A stretch of DNA of 64,000 nt, taken from positions 144,001-208,000 of the forward strand of contig NZ_JAOQNG010000007.1 in the NCBI RefSeq assembly GCF_025961225.1. Reading direction: 5' to 3'. The position numbers and the translations under genes are program-made. Source of the stretch: Azospirillum canadense. Its GTDB lineage: Bacteria > Pseudomonadota > Alphaproteobacteria > Azospirillales > Azospirillaceae. Under the pieces are notes generated by a model that did not search any database, was not told the DNA's origin, and saw only the letters and a program-made list of their open reading frames with translations. Of this stretch, positions 1-7,661 are shown piece by piece. Positions within the stretch are counted from its first letter, which is position 1; every line of letters begins with the position of its first letter.

Positions 1-2390
1 CCGTGCAGCGCGCGGGCGACGGCGACCATCTGCTGCTCGCCGCCCGACAGATAATCGGCGGGGGTGTTCAGCCGCTCCCGCAGGCGGGGGAAGAAGTCGA
101 AGATGCGTTCCTCATCCCAATGGACACCGGCCCCGGTGCGCCGTTTCAGGCGGCCGAGCATCAGGTTCTCCGCCACCGTCATGCCGGCGAACAGCCCGCG
201 CCCCTGTGGGACGTAGCCGATGCCGAGCCGGGCGATCTGCGGCGCGCTGAGCCCGGCGAGGTCGCGCCCCTCGTAGCGCAGCGAGCCGCTGGCCGGCGGG
301 GCCGTGCCGATGATGCCCTTCAGCAGCGTCGATTTGCCCGCCCCGTTGCGGCCAAGCAGGGCGACGATCTCCCCCTTGTGCACGTCCATGGACACGTCGT
401 TGATGATGTGGCTCTTGCCGTAGAGGACGTTCAGCTTGTCGAGCGACAGCACCACCTCCGGCGTGGCGGCAGTCTCGCGCGGGCGCGCCGCGATGGCCGA
501 GGTTCCGGAGCCGATGTAGACCTCCTGCACGCGGGGGTCGCTGCGCGCGTCCTCCACCGTGCCGTCGACCAGCACGCGGCCCTGGTTCATGACGGTGACG
601 GCGTCGGCGAAGCCGAAGACGCGGTCGATGTCGTGCTCCACGATCAGCACGGGGATGTGGCCGGCGATGCGCTGGATCAGGGCGGAGATGCGCTCCCGCT
701 CCGCCGCGGCGAGGCCGGCCAGCGGTTCGTCCAGCAGCAGGATCGACGGCTTGGAGGCCAGCGCGATGCCCATGTCGACCAGCCGCTGCCCGCCGTAAGA
801 CAGGCTGCCGGCCAGCGCCCGCTCCGTCCCGGTCAGACCCATGAAGTCGATGACCGCGCGCGTCTCCGCGTTAATGTCGGCGAAGCGGTCGGCGCTGCGC
901 CACGCGTTGAAGCGCGAGGCGTGCCGGGCCTGCGCCGACAGGCGGATGTTCTCCTCCACGCTGAGATCCGGGAACAGGTTGGTGATCTGGAAGGAGCGAG
1001 CGAGCCCCGCCTGGCAGATGCGTGCGGGGTCGAGACCGGCGATGGTCCGGCCGTTCAGCTGCACCGTGCCCTGATTCGGCGGAAACATGCCGGAGATCAG
1101 GTTGAACACCGTGGTCTTGCCGGCCCCGTTCGGCCCGATCAGCGCGTGCAGGCTGCGGTTGCGCACCGTGAAGGTCACGCCGCCGACCGCCTGGATGCCG
1201 CCGAAATTCTTGGCGATGCCATTGCAGGCGAGTTCCGTTCCGGCGCCGGCCGCCGCCGCGGCCAGGAAGGGCGGCACGGCGGTGGGTGCGGCGGAGCGGG
1301 CGGAAACGCGGTTGGCCATCGCCGCCTCTTCAGTCGCTTCCTTCCGCACGAGGCCCAGCAGGCGCCACCCGATGCCGACCAGCCCGGTGGGGGAGAACAG
1401 GATGAAGCCGACGAACAGCAGGCCGAAATAGAGCAGCCAGTTCTCCGTCCACATCGACAGGAACTCGCGGAACAGCACGTAGAACACCACGCCCAGCGCC
1501 GGCCCCAGGAAGGTCCGCATGCCGCCGATGACGACCATCGCCAGCAGTTCGCCGGAGAAGGACACGCTGGTCGGGTCGGCTGAGGCGAAGCGGTGGTGCA
1601 GCACGAACAGCGCGCCGGCGAAGCCGGTGATGGCCGAGGAGATGACGAAGGCTACCAGCTTGTACCGGCGCGTGGCGTAGCCGACAAAGGCCGACCGCTG
1701 CTCGTTCTCGCGGATCGCCACCAGCGTGCGGCCGAGGGGGGAGCGGATCAGCGTCCAGAGCAAAGCCGTCACGCAGAAGGCCAGCACGCCGACCAGCGTG
1801 TAGAAGGCCACGCGGTTGTTGAGGTCCAGGCCCAGGATCACCGGCCGCTCGATGCCGCCGAGGCCGCTTTCACCGCCGGTCAGCGCGGTCCAGCGGAAGG
1901 CGACGGCGTAGGTCATCGCGGTGAAGGCCAGCGTCAGCAGGGAGAAATAGACTCCGCGCCGCCGCAGGAACAGGAATCCCAGCACGACCGCCATCGCCGT
2001 GACCAGGACGACGGTCCCGAGCACCGGCAGCAGAAGCCCCTTCGGCGCCCAGTTCAGCTGGATCAGCGCCGCCGCGTAGGCGCCGATGCCCAGCCACGCG
2101 CCGTGCCCGAAGGACACCAGCCCGGTGTAGCCGACCAGCAGGTTCAGCCCCAGCGCCGCGATGGCAAAGATCAGGCAGTCCGTCGCCGAGGTGATGGTCA
2201 GCCCGATCCCCTCGAACAGGAAGGGCAGGGCCAGGATGCCGGCCGTGGCGATAACCAGCGGCCAGGGGAATTGCCGTTGCGCAGCGTCGGGAACCGGACG
2301 TTGCAGCGGGCCGGCGGCACCGGCGCCCGGCGCCGTGCGCCCGCCGGGCATTGGGTGGGAGCCCTCGCGGGCGAGTTTCTTGGCGACCAT
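1..2390 (-). CDS. Fused LivM-LivG-LivF branched-chain-type ABC transporter protein (3' end off window)
   Basis: One uninterrupted minus-strand frame of at least 796 codons carries three normally separate subunits. Residues 1-357 are a LivM-type permease with a run of hydrophobic segments and the family string GYTGLVSFGHGAW. From about residue 358 (an in-frame ATG at 1319) a LivG ATPase follows, with Walker A GPNGAGKTT, LSYGGQ signature and LLLDEP Walker B. A linker near SGTSAIAARPRE leads into a LivF ATPase with GRNGAGKST and LSGGEQQ. The window ends before the LivF Walker B, so roughly 75 residues are missing. I checked the frame line by line across the LivM/LivG and LivG/LivF joins and found no stop. 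It lies 10 bp after livH, so an importer with LivH and the upstream binding protein is expected. Substrate is not determined; amino acids, amides or aromatic acids are typical of the family. Confidence 0.9.
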   Translation of the reverse strand, partial: MVAKKLAREGSHPMPGGRTAPGAGAAGPLQRPVPDAAQRQFPWPLVIATAGILALPFLFEGIGLTITSATDCLIFAIAALGLNLLVGYTGLVSFGHGAWLGIGAYAAALIQLNWAPKGLLLPVLGTVVLVTAMAVVLGFLFLRRRGVYFSLLTLAFTAMTYAVAFRWTALTGGESGLGGIERPVILGLDLNNRVAFYTLVGVLAFCVTALLWTLIRSPLGRTLVAIRENEQRSAFVGYATRRYKLVAFVISSAITGFAGALFVLHHRFASADPTSVSFSGELLAMVVIGGMRTFLGPALGVVFYVLFREFLSMWTENWLLYFGLLFVGFILFSPTGLVGIGWRLLGLVRKEATEEAAMANRVSARSAAPTAVPPFLAAAAAGAGTELACNGIAKNFGGIQAVGGVTFTVRNRSLHALIGPNGAGKTTVFNLISGMFPPNQGTVQLNGRTIAGLDPARICQAGLARSFQITNLFPDLSVEENIRLSAQARHASRFNAWRSADRFADINAETRAVIDFMGLTGTERALAGSLSYGGQRLVDMGIALASKPSILLLDEPLAGLAAAERERISALIQRIAGHIPVLIVEHDIDRVFGFADAVTVMNQGRVLVDGTVEDARSDPRVQEVYIGSGTSAIAARPRETAATPEVVLSLDKLNVLYGKSHIINDVSMDVHKGEIVALLGRNGAGKSTLLKGIIGTAPPASGSLRYEGRDLAGLSAPQIARLGIGYVPQGRGLFAGMTVAENLMLGRLKRRTGAGVHWDEERIFDFFPRLRERLNTPADYLSGGEQQMVAVARALH

Positions 2391-2400
2391 CGGCCGGTCC

Positions 2401-3276
2401 TCACTCGAAGCGCTGGATGCGCTCGCCCAGCAGGCCGCGCGGGCGCAGCAGCAGGACGGTCAGCATCAGCAGGTACATCGACGCCTCGGCGGCCGGCGGC
2501 ATGAAGTAGACCGCAAGGCCGCGTACGATGCCGACCAGCACGGCGGCGATCACCACGCCCCAGAAGCTGCCCAGCCCGCCGATGACGACGACGACAAAGG
2601 CGGCGGTGATGATCTCCGTCCCCATGGCCGGGTGCACCCCGGCGATGGGCGCCAGCAGCACGCCGGCCAGCGCCGCCAGCCCGATGCCCAGCGCCACCAC
2701 CGCCGTCATGACCGGCGCCAGCGAGATGCCCAGCACCGCGACCATGTCCGGGTTCTGCACCCCGGCCTTCACCACCCGCCCGAACGATGTCTTGTTCAGC
2801 AGCAGCCACGTCCCGCCGACCGCCGCCGCGGCGACCGCCAGCATGGCCAGCCGGTATTTGGAGTAGATGAAGTCGCCGACGAAGACCTGCCCCTTGATGA
2901 AGCCGGGCATCGGGAAGGGCAGGGGGGCGGCGCCCCAAATGATGCGGATCGCCTGCTCCAGCACCATGGCGAGGCCGAAGGTCAGCAGCAGGCTGTAGAT
3001 CGGGTCGGTGCGGTAGAAGCGGCGCAGCATGGTGCGCTCGATCACGATGCCGATGGCGGCCACCAGCAGCGGCGACAGGACGAAAGCGCCACCGAAGCCC
3101 AGCCGCTGCTCCAGCTCGATCGCGAAATAGGCGCCCAGCGCGTAGAAGGCGCCATGGGCGAGGTTGACGACGCCGCCCAGGCTGAAGATCAGCGACAGGC
3201 CAAGCGCGATGAGCAGGTAGTAAGCGCTGACGACGAGACCGTTCAGCACCTGCTCCAGAATGAACAGCAGTTCCAC
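2401..3276 (-). CDS. livH: Branched-chain-type ABC transporter permease LivH
   Basis: This is an inner-membrane permease of the LivH family, the partner of LivM in HAAT-type importers. It begins ELLFILEQVLNGLVVSAYYLLIALG, as LivH proteins do, and shows about eight hydrophobic segments plus the VNLAHGAFYALGAY family motif near residues 38-51. I chose the GTG at 3276 because a GAGAGG ribosome site lies five bases before it. An in-frame GTG at 3282 (two residues longer) abuts that site and is less likely. The gene is followed after 10 bp by the fused LivM-LivG-LivF gene and is preceded by a hairpin-rich spacer after the binding-protein gene, so it belongs to the same operon. Confidence 0.92.
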   Translation of the reverse strand: MELLFILEQVLNGLVVSAYYLLIALGLSLIFSLGGVVNLAHGAFYALGAYFAIELEQRLGFGGAFVLSPLLVAAIGIVIERTMLRRFYRTDPIYSLLLTFGLAMVLEQAIRIIWGAAPLPFPMPGFIKGQVFVGDFIYSKYRLAMLAVAAAAVGGTWLLLNKTSFGRVVKAGVQNPDMVAVLGISLAPVMTAVVALGIGLAALAGVLLAPIAGVHPAMGTEIITAAFVVVVIGGLGSFWGVVIAAVLVGIVRGLAVYFMPPAAEASMYLLMLTVLLLRPRGLLGERIQRFE

Positions 3277-3306
3277 GGGCACCTCTCAGCAACGGGCCTT
3301 GAGTTT

Positions 3307-3396
3307 CCCTCTCCCGCCTCTCGCGCAAGCGAAGCTTGCGCTGACGGCGCCAGGCGAATGCCTTGGCATTCGCTGAGAGCCGGGGGCGGGAGAGGG
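3307..3396. repeat. Nested palindromic element (REP/BIME-like) between binding-protein gene and livH
   Basis: Outer arms CCCTCTCCCGCC (3307-3318) and GGCGGGAGAGGG (3385-3396) pair perfectly. They enclose two perfect hairpins: GCGCAAGC/GCTTGCGC at 3323-3341 with a 3-nt loop, and GCGAATGCC/GGCATTCGC at 3354-3373 with a 2-nt loop. The transcript would fold as a cloverleaf. Its position after the binding-protein gene fits a role in stabilising the upstream mRNA and lowering permease expression, but that is inference. Confidence 0.75.
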
Positions 3397-3407
3397 TTTC
3401 AGGTAGC

Positions 3408-4673
3408 TCAGCTGAAGGTGCAGGCGTTCTCCTGCTTCGTGGGCTGGATGGTTTCCAGGTCTTCGTTCGGGCCGGGAACCGCGGTGCCGAGCAGCAGCAT
3501 GTCCCACTTGTCCTTCTGCTCGGCCTTCGGCTTGGGCGTGATGGTGTACATCTCCGCGATCAGCTGGTGGTCCCAGTTGCGGAAATAACCCTCGCGGCCC
3601 TTCAGCACGTCGAACTTGGCCTGGGATTCCAGGTGGGCGATGATCTTGTCGCTTTCGGTCGATTTGGTCTCGGCCATCGCCTGGGCCAGCACCTTGGCCG
3701 ACAGGTAGTCGCCCCAGGCCTGGTTTTCCGGCGGCTTGCCCCAGCGCTTGGTGAAGGCCTGCGTGAAGGCCTGCGCGCTGGGCGACTGCACGGTGTGGTG
3801 CCAGATGCACGGCCAGGTGCCGGTGAAGGCGTCCGGCCCGGCGCCCCAAGCTGCGGCCGTGTCGAAGCCGCCGCCGGCGATGGGGAAGGGTAGGCCGTAT
3901 TCGTTGTACTGCTTGATGAAATTGGTGATCTGGTTGCCGGCGAGGTTGGAGACGACGAGGTCGGGCTTGGCCTGCCGGATCTTCAGGATGAAGGGGCTGA
4001 AGTCGCTGGCGTCGGTCGGCACCAGTTCGCTGCCGACGAAGCTGCCGCCATTGTCCTCCGCGAACTTCTTGGTGACGCGCAGCAGGTCGTGGCCGAAGGC
4101 GTAGTCGGCGGTCAGGCCGAACCACTTTTTCCCCTTCACCATGCCGTCGCGCAGCAGGGCCTGCCCGACCGCCTTGACGTAGGCGGTGTTGGACCCCTCG
4201 ATGTGGAACATGTAGCGGTTGCAGGACTTCCCGCGCAGCTCATCCGAATTGCAGCCGGTCTGGATGAACAGCGTCTTGTTGCGGCCGGCCACCTGCGCGA
4301 TCGATAGGCCGGAGGCGGAGCTGATCTCGCCTAGGATCGCCGCGACCTTCTCGCGCTCGATCATGCGCTCCGCCTTGGTGGCGGCGGTGGACGGGTTGAC
4401 GCTGTCCTCGGCCAGCAACTCGACCTTGCGGCCCAGCACGCCGCCGGCCGCGTTGATCTCCTCCACCGCCAGGGTCACGCCCATGACGGCGTATTCGCCC
4501 AGTGGCCCGAGGAAGCCGGTGCGCGGCGTCAGGTGCCCGACGCGGATCACGTCGGATTGCGCCCGGACGATGGCCGGGGCGCCGAGCGTGCCGACGACGG
4601 CAAGGCCGGCGGTGGATGTCAGAAGGGTGCGGCGCGTGAGTCCCGTGGTGTTTGGGCCTGTTGTGGTGGTCAT
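3408..4673 (-). CDS. Branched-chain-type ABC transporter substrate-binding protein (LivJ/LivK-like)
   Basis: This periplasmic protein of about 421 residues belongs to the type 1 (Leu/Ile/Val-binding) fold. After an N-terminal signal with a twin-arginine-like TRRTLLTSTAGLAVVG stretch and an ALGAPAIVRAQ cleavage region come IRVGHLTPRTGFLGPLGEYAVMGVTLA and EEINAAGGVLGRKVEL, both typical of the family start. I chose the ATG at 4673 because a GGAGGAG ribosome site precedes it and the signal peptide starts there; the open frame itself extends further upstream. It heads the minus-strand liv operon with livH and the LivMGF fusion. The ligand cannot be read from sequence. Proteins of this type also bind amides, urea or aromatic acids. 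Confidence 0.9.
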   Translation of the reverse strand: MTTTTGPNTTGLTRRTLLTSTAGLAVVGTLGAPAIVRAQSDVIRVGHLTPRTGFLGPLGEYAVMGVTLAVEEINAAGGVLGRKVELLAEDSVNPSTAATKAERMIEREKVAAILGEISSASGLSIAQVAGRNKTLFIQTGCNSDELRGKSCNRYMFHIEGSNTAYVKAVGQALLRDGMVKGKKWFGLTADYAFGHDLLRVTKKFAEDNGGSFVGSELVPTDASDFSPFILKIRQAKPDLVVSNLAGNQITNFIKQYNEYGLPFPIAGGGFDTAAAWGAGPDAFTGTWPCIWHHTVQSPSAQAFTQAFTKRWGKPPENQAWGDYLSAKVLAQAMAETKSTESDKIIAHLESQAKFDVLKGREGYFRNWDHQLIAEMYTITPKPKAEQKDKWDMLLLGTAVPGPNEDLETIQPTKQENACTFS

Positions 4674-4889
4674 TGAACCTGTCTCCTCCCATGGAGTCCG
4701 TGCGGCTTCTCGTTGGAAGCCTGAATCCGCCCCGTTTCTAGGGACGGGCGGTTCCTGCCGTTTTTCCGGTTGTCTTTGTCCGGTGCAGCCGCGATATGTT
4801 ATCACAGTTCCAGCCCGGCGCCGCGGCGTCAAGCCGCGCAATCGGGCGAAGGGTTACGACGATGGGCCAAGGACCATAGGCCGAGGACG

Positions 4890-5603
4890 ATGGGCATAAG
4901 CGGAGTCGGCGCGAGCGGGACCGGGATCGGCGCCCTGGACAAGGTCGACCGGGAGACGATGGGCGCGCGGGTCTACCGCGACCTGCGCAACCTCATCATG
5001 GCCGGGCAGGTGTCGCCGGGCGACCGGCTGACCATCCGGACGCTGGCCGCCGCGCTAGGCACCAGCATGATGCCGGTGCGCGACGCCATCACCCGGCTGG
5101 CCGCGGAGCAGGCGCTGGAGGTGCTGCCGAACCGCACGGTTCGCGTGCCGATCATGACCCGCGCACGGTTCGAGGAGGTGCGGACCATCCGCCTGATGTT
5201 GGAAGGCCACGCGGTGGAGACCGCCGCTGCCATCGTCACGGACGAGGCGCTGGCGCGCATCGGCGCGCTGCACGAGGAATTCACGGCGGAGCACAACACC
5301 GGCGATCCCGACCCGGCGGCGCTGATCCGCATCAACAAGGACTTCCACTTCCGCATCTACGAGGCCGCGGCGATGCCGGCGCTGTTGCAGATCATCGAGG
5401 GGCTGTGGCTGCAGATCGGGCCGGTGCTGAACTTCGACCTGCGGTCCAAGTCGAAGCGCCTGTCGGAACGGGTGGCCCTGCACCACCACGGGGACCTGCT
5501 CGACGCGCTGGGCCGCCGTGACGGCCCGGCGGCGCGGGCGGCGCTCGCCGGGGACATCGTCAGCGCGGGCGATTTTATCCTTCGCTGCGGCTCGCTGGTT
5601 TGA
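4890..5603 (+). CDS. GntR-family (FadR/FCD type) transcriptional regulator
   Basis: This 237-residue regulator has an N-terminal winged helix (about residues 25-90, with GARVYRDLRNLIMAGQVSPGDRLTIRTLAAALGTS and PVRDAITRLAAEQALEVLPNR). A C-terminal all-helical FCD domain follows (from about residue 95, including an HxxFHFRIYEA-like stretch near 150). It is divergent from the liv binding-protein gene, so it is a candidate regulator of that importer. The start at 4890 follows a weak GAGG; the longer frame from 4770 has no convincing ribosome site. Its last 29 bases overlap, tail to tail, the end of the tautomerase gene on the other strand. Confidence 0.88.
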   Translation: MGISGVGASGTGIGALDKVDRETMGARVYRDLRNLIMAGQVSPGDRLTIRTLAAALGTSMMPVRDAITRLAAEQALEVLPNRTVRVPIMTRARFEEVRTIRLMLEGHAVETAAAIVTDEALARIGALHEEFTAEHNTGDPDPAALIRINKDFHFRIYEAAAMPALLQIIEGLWLQIGPVLNFDLRSKSKRLSERVALHHHGDLLDALGRRDGPAARAALAGDIVSAGDFILRCGSLV

Positions 5604-5832
5604 CCCCAGCCGCCAGCCGGCGCCGGTATTCGGCCACCGGCAGGCCGCCCTGGCCCCAGTTTTCCAGGGGAACCTCGTCGATCACGACGAAGGTCACTTC
5701 GGGGGGCTTGTTCAGCACCTCGTACAGCAGGTCGCTGACGCCCTTGATCAGGGCCGCCTTCTGCTCCGGCGTCGCGGCGGTCTGGTCGGGGGTCGCACCC
5801 TCGCGGGTGATCTGGATGTTCACGTAGGGCAT
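5575..5832 (-). CDS. 4-oxalocrotonate tautomerase-family protein
   Basis: This small protein of 85 residues has the diagnostic N-terminal Met-Pro (the Pro becomes the catalytic N-terminal base), then YVNIQITREG. The C-terminal half, VTFVVIDEVPLENWGQGGLP, is typical of the tautomerase/4-OT superfamily. Members tautomerise or dehalogenate unsaturated oxo acids in aromatic meta-cleavage and related pathways. The gene lies 29 bp after the SDR gene on the same strand and is probably cotranscribed with it. The 3' end overlaps the GntR gene on the opposite strand. The exact substrate is unknown. Confidence 0.9.
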   Translation of the reverse strand: MPYVNIQITREGATPDQTAATPEQKAALIKGVSDLLYEVLNKPPEVTFVVIDEVPLENWGQGGLPVAEYRRRLAAGVKPASRSEG

Positions 5833-5861
5833 CGGCGTTGTCCTGTCCGTTCGTGGCTTTT

Positions 5862-6572
5862 TTACCAGCGACCGGCGTGCTGGCCGCCGTCGACATGCAG
5901 CGTCTCGCCGGTGACGAAGCTCGCCGCGTCGAGGTAGAGGACCGCGTCCACGATGTCCTGGATCGAGCCCATGTGGCCGACCGGGTGCAGGGAGGACAGG
6001 AACTCGTGCGTCTCCGGGGCGTGCATCGGCGTCTTGATGATGCCGGGCGCCACGGCGTTCACGCGGATGCCCTTGCCGGCGTATTCGATGGCGAGCGACC
6101 GCACCACCGCGTCCAGGCCGCCCTTCGACAGGGAGGCGAGCGCCGCCGGCACGCCGGTCAGGGGCTGGTCGACCAGCGTGGTGGTGATGTTGACGATGTG
6201 CCCGCTGCCCTGGGTCAGCATCTGCGCGGCGGCCAGCTGCGAGACGTGGAAGAAGCCGGCCACGTTGGTAGCCATGACCGCCGCGAAATCGGCCGCGGTG
6301 TATTCGGTGAAGGGCTTGGCGACGAAGATGCCGGCGTTGTTGACCAGCGTGTCGATGCGGCCGAAGCGCTCCTGGGCCGCCGCGACGACGCGCTTGGCGG
6401 TGTCCGGGTCGGCGATGTCGCCGGCGACGGCCAGGACGCCCGGGTCGCCGCTCGGCTGGATGGAGCGCGACGTGGCGACGACGGCGAAGCCGCGCTGGCG
6501 GAAGCCCGCCACCAGACCGGCCCCGATGCCCTGCGACGCGCCGGTAATCAGCGCAACCTTCTGCGTGCTCAT
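5862..6572 (-). CDS. Short-chain dehydrogenase/reductase-family protein, catalytic Tyr replaced by Ala
   Basis: This 236-residue Rossmann-fold protein has the NAD(P)-binding motif TGASQGIG (residues 10-17), NNAG (78-81) and the late GETLHVDGG segment of SDRs. Where classical SDRs have Tyr-x-x-x-Lys, this protein has Ala146 with Lys150 kept (ALASLSK), and the usual Ser stretch reads NITTT. The ATG at 6572 begins the GASxGIxG fold directly; the longer frame to 6728 would add an unlikely basic leader. It is divergent from a LysR gene, which is its probable regulator, and is followed by the tautomerase gene. The substrate is unknown, and the missing Tyr makes classical alcohol/ketone chemistry uncertain. 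Confidence 0.85.
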   Translation of the reverse strand: MSTQKVALITGASQGIGAGLVAGFRQRGFAVVATSRSIQPSGDPGVLAVAGDIADPDTAKRVVAAAQERFGRIDTLVNNAGIFVAKPFTEYTAADFAAVMATNVAGFFHVSQLAAAQMLTQGSGHIVNITTTLVDQPLTGVPAALASLSKGGLDAVVRSLAIEYAGKGIRVNAVAPGIIKTPMHAPETHEFLSSLHPVGHMGSIQDIVDAVLYLDAASFVTGETLHVDGGQHAGRW

Positions 6573-6732
6573 GATGGATCCTCGATTTGGAACAGAACGA
6601 TGAACTGTTCTTGCGTTTGCGGGGGCCGCAGGACCGTCGGAACCTTGCCGCCGAAGCCTTGGAACCACCCCGCTTTCCCGTTGAAAAATGCGCCGGAACG
6701 CGTAGAACGGCAAACGAGCTTTCCTCATCGAA

Positions 6733-6753
6733 TCGACAAGGTGGATTTGTCGA
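6733..6753. promoter_or_regulatory. Inverted repeat overlapping the LysR start codon (candidate operator)
   Basis: TCGACAA (6733-6739) and TTGTCGA (6747-6753) form a perfect 7-bp dyad around a 7-bp centre. It has the size and T-N11-A flavour of LysR-type sites. The right arm ends on the A of the LysR ATG, so binding there would repress the regulator gene itself and could control the divergent SDR gene. Confidence 0.5.
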
Positions 6754-7661
6754 TGTCACGACCTTTGCTTCCGCTCGGCGGCTTCCGCGCCTTCGAGGCC
6801 GCCGCCCGCCACCTGAGCTTCGCCCGCGCGGCGGAGGAACTGCGCGTCACCCCGGCGGCGATCAGCCACCAAGTGCGGACGCTGGAGGACTACCTCGGCG
6901 TCGCGCTGTTCCGGCGAAGCGGCCGGCGCGTGCTGCTGACGGAGGCGGGGCAGATCATGCTGCCGGACCTGCGGCGCAGCTTCGACCTGATGGAGGCGGC
7001 CATGGCGCAGGCCAAGCGGCTTGCGGCGGGCGGCATCCTGACGGTCAGCATGTCGCCATCCTTCGCGGCCAAATGGCTGATGCCGCGCATCGAGCGGTTC
7101 CGGGCGCGCCATCCGGACATCGACCTGCGCATCGACGCGGACGTGCGGCTGGTGGACTTCGCCGCGAACGAGGTCGACATCGTCATCCGCTATGGCCCCG
7201 GCCGCTATCCGGGCCTGGACAGCGTGCTGCTGTTCGAGGAGGAGCTGTTCCCGGTGTGCAGCCCGCGGCTTCTGTCCGGGCCGACGCCGTTGCGCAGCCT
7301 GGCCGACCTGAAGCAGCAGACGCTGCTGCACGACGAGACGATCAACTACGCAGGGCCGATCCCGTCATGGCGGATGTGGCTGCAACGGGTCGGGCTTGAG
7401 CAGGCCGTCGACCTCACCCGCGGCCTGCGCTTCACCGCCACGGTGACGGCGACCCAGGCCGCGGTCGACGGGCACGGGGTGCTGCTGGGGCGCAGCCTGA
7501 TCGTCGCCGACGACCTCGCGGCCGGGCGGCTGGTGCGCCCCTTCGCGGAATCTTGCCCCGCGGGGTTCGGCTATTACCTGGTGCACCCGCCCCAGGTCGC
7601 GGCGCGGGCCAACCTCCGTGCCTTCGTCGACTGGATCATGGAGGAGGCGCGCGGCCGTTAG
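6753..7661 (+). CDS. LysR-family transcriptional regulator (GcvA-like)
   Basis: This 302-residue regulator has the LysR winged helix at about residues 6-65 (LGGFRAFEAAARHLSFARAAEEL, then TPAAISHQVRTLEDYLGVALFRR). The effector-binding domain starts near residue 90 (LTVSMSPSFAAKWLMPRI), a wording typical of the GcvA subgroup. The ATG at 6753 is used because the HTH begins immediately after it; the open frame further upstream is antisense to the SDR gene. It is divergent from the SDR-tautomerase pair. Its stop overlaps the stop of the convergent hydrolase gene by a few bases. Confidence 0.92.
   Translation: MSRPLLPLGGFRAFEAAARHLSFARAAEELRVTPAAISHQVRTLEDYLGVALFRRSGRRVLLTEAGQIMLPDLRRSFDLMEAAMAQAKRLAAGGILTVSMSPSFAAKWLMPRIERFRARHPDIDLRIDADVRLVDFAANEVDIVIRYGPGRYPGLDSVLLFEEELFPVCSPRLLSGPTPLRSLADLKQQTLLHDETINYAGPIPSWRMWLQRVGLEQAVDLTRGLRFTATVTATQAAVDGHGVLLGRSLIVADDLAAGRLVRPFAESCPAGFGYYLVHPPQVAARANLRAFVDWIMEEARGR

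Noticed and set aside
3..1583. Long plus-strand open frame opposite the LivMGF fusion
   Set aside because: It is antisense to a fully recognisable ABC protein and has no family features; such shadows are expected in a genome of this GC content.
4770..4889. N-terminal extension of the GntR gene and a possible TTGTCT...TATGTT promoter
   Set aside because: The extension has no domain and no ribosome site; the promoter match is too weak to report as a feature.
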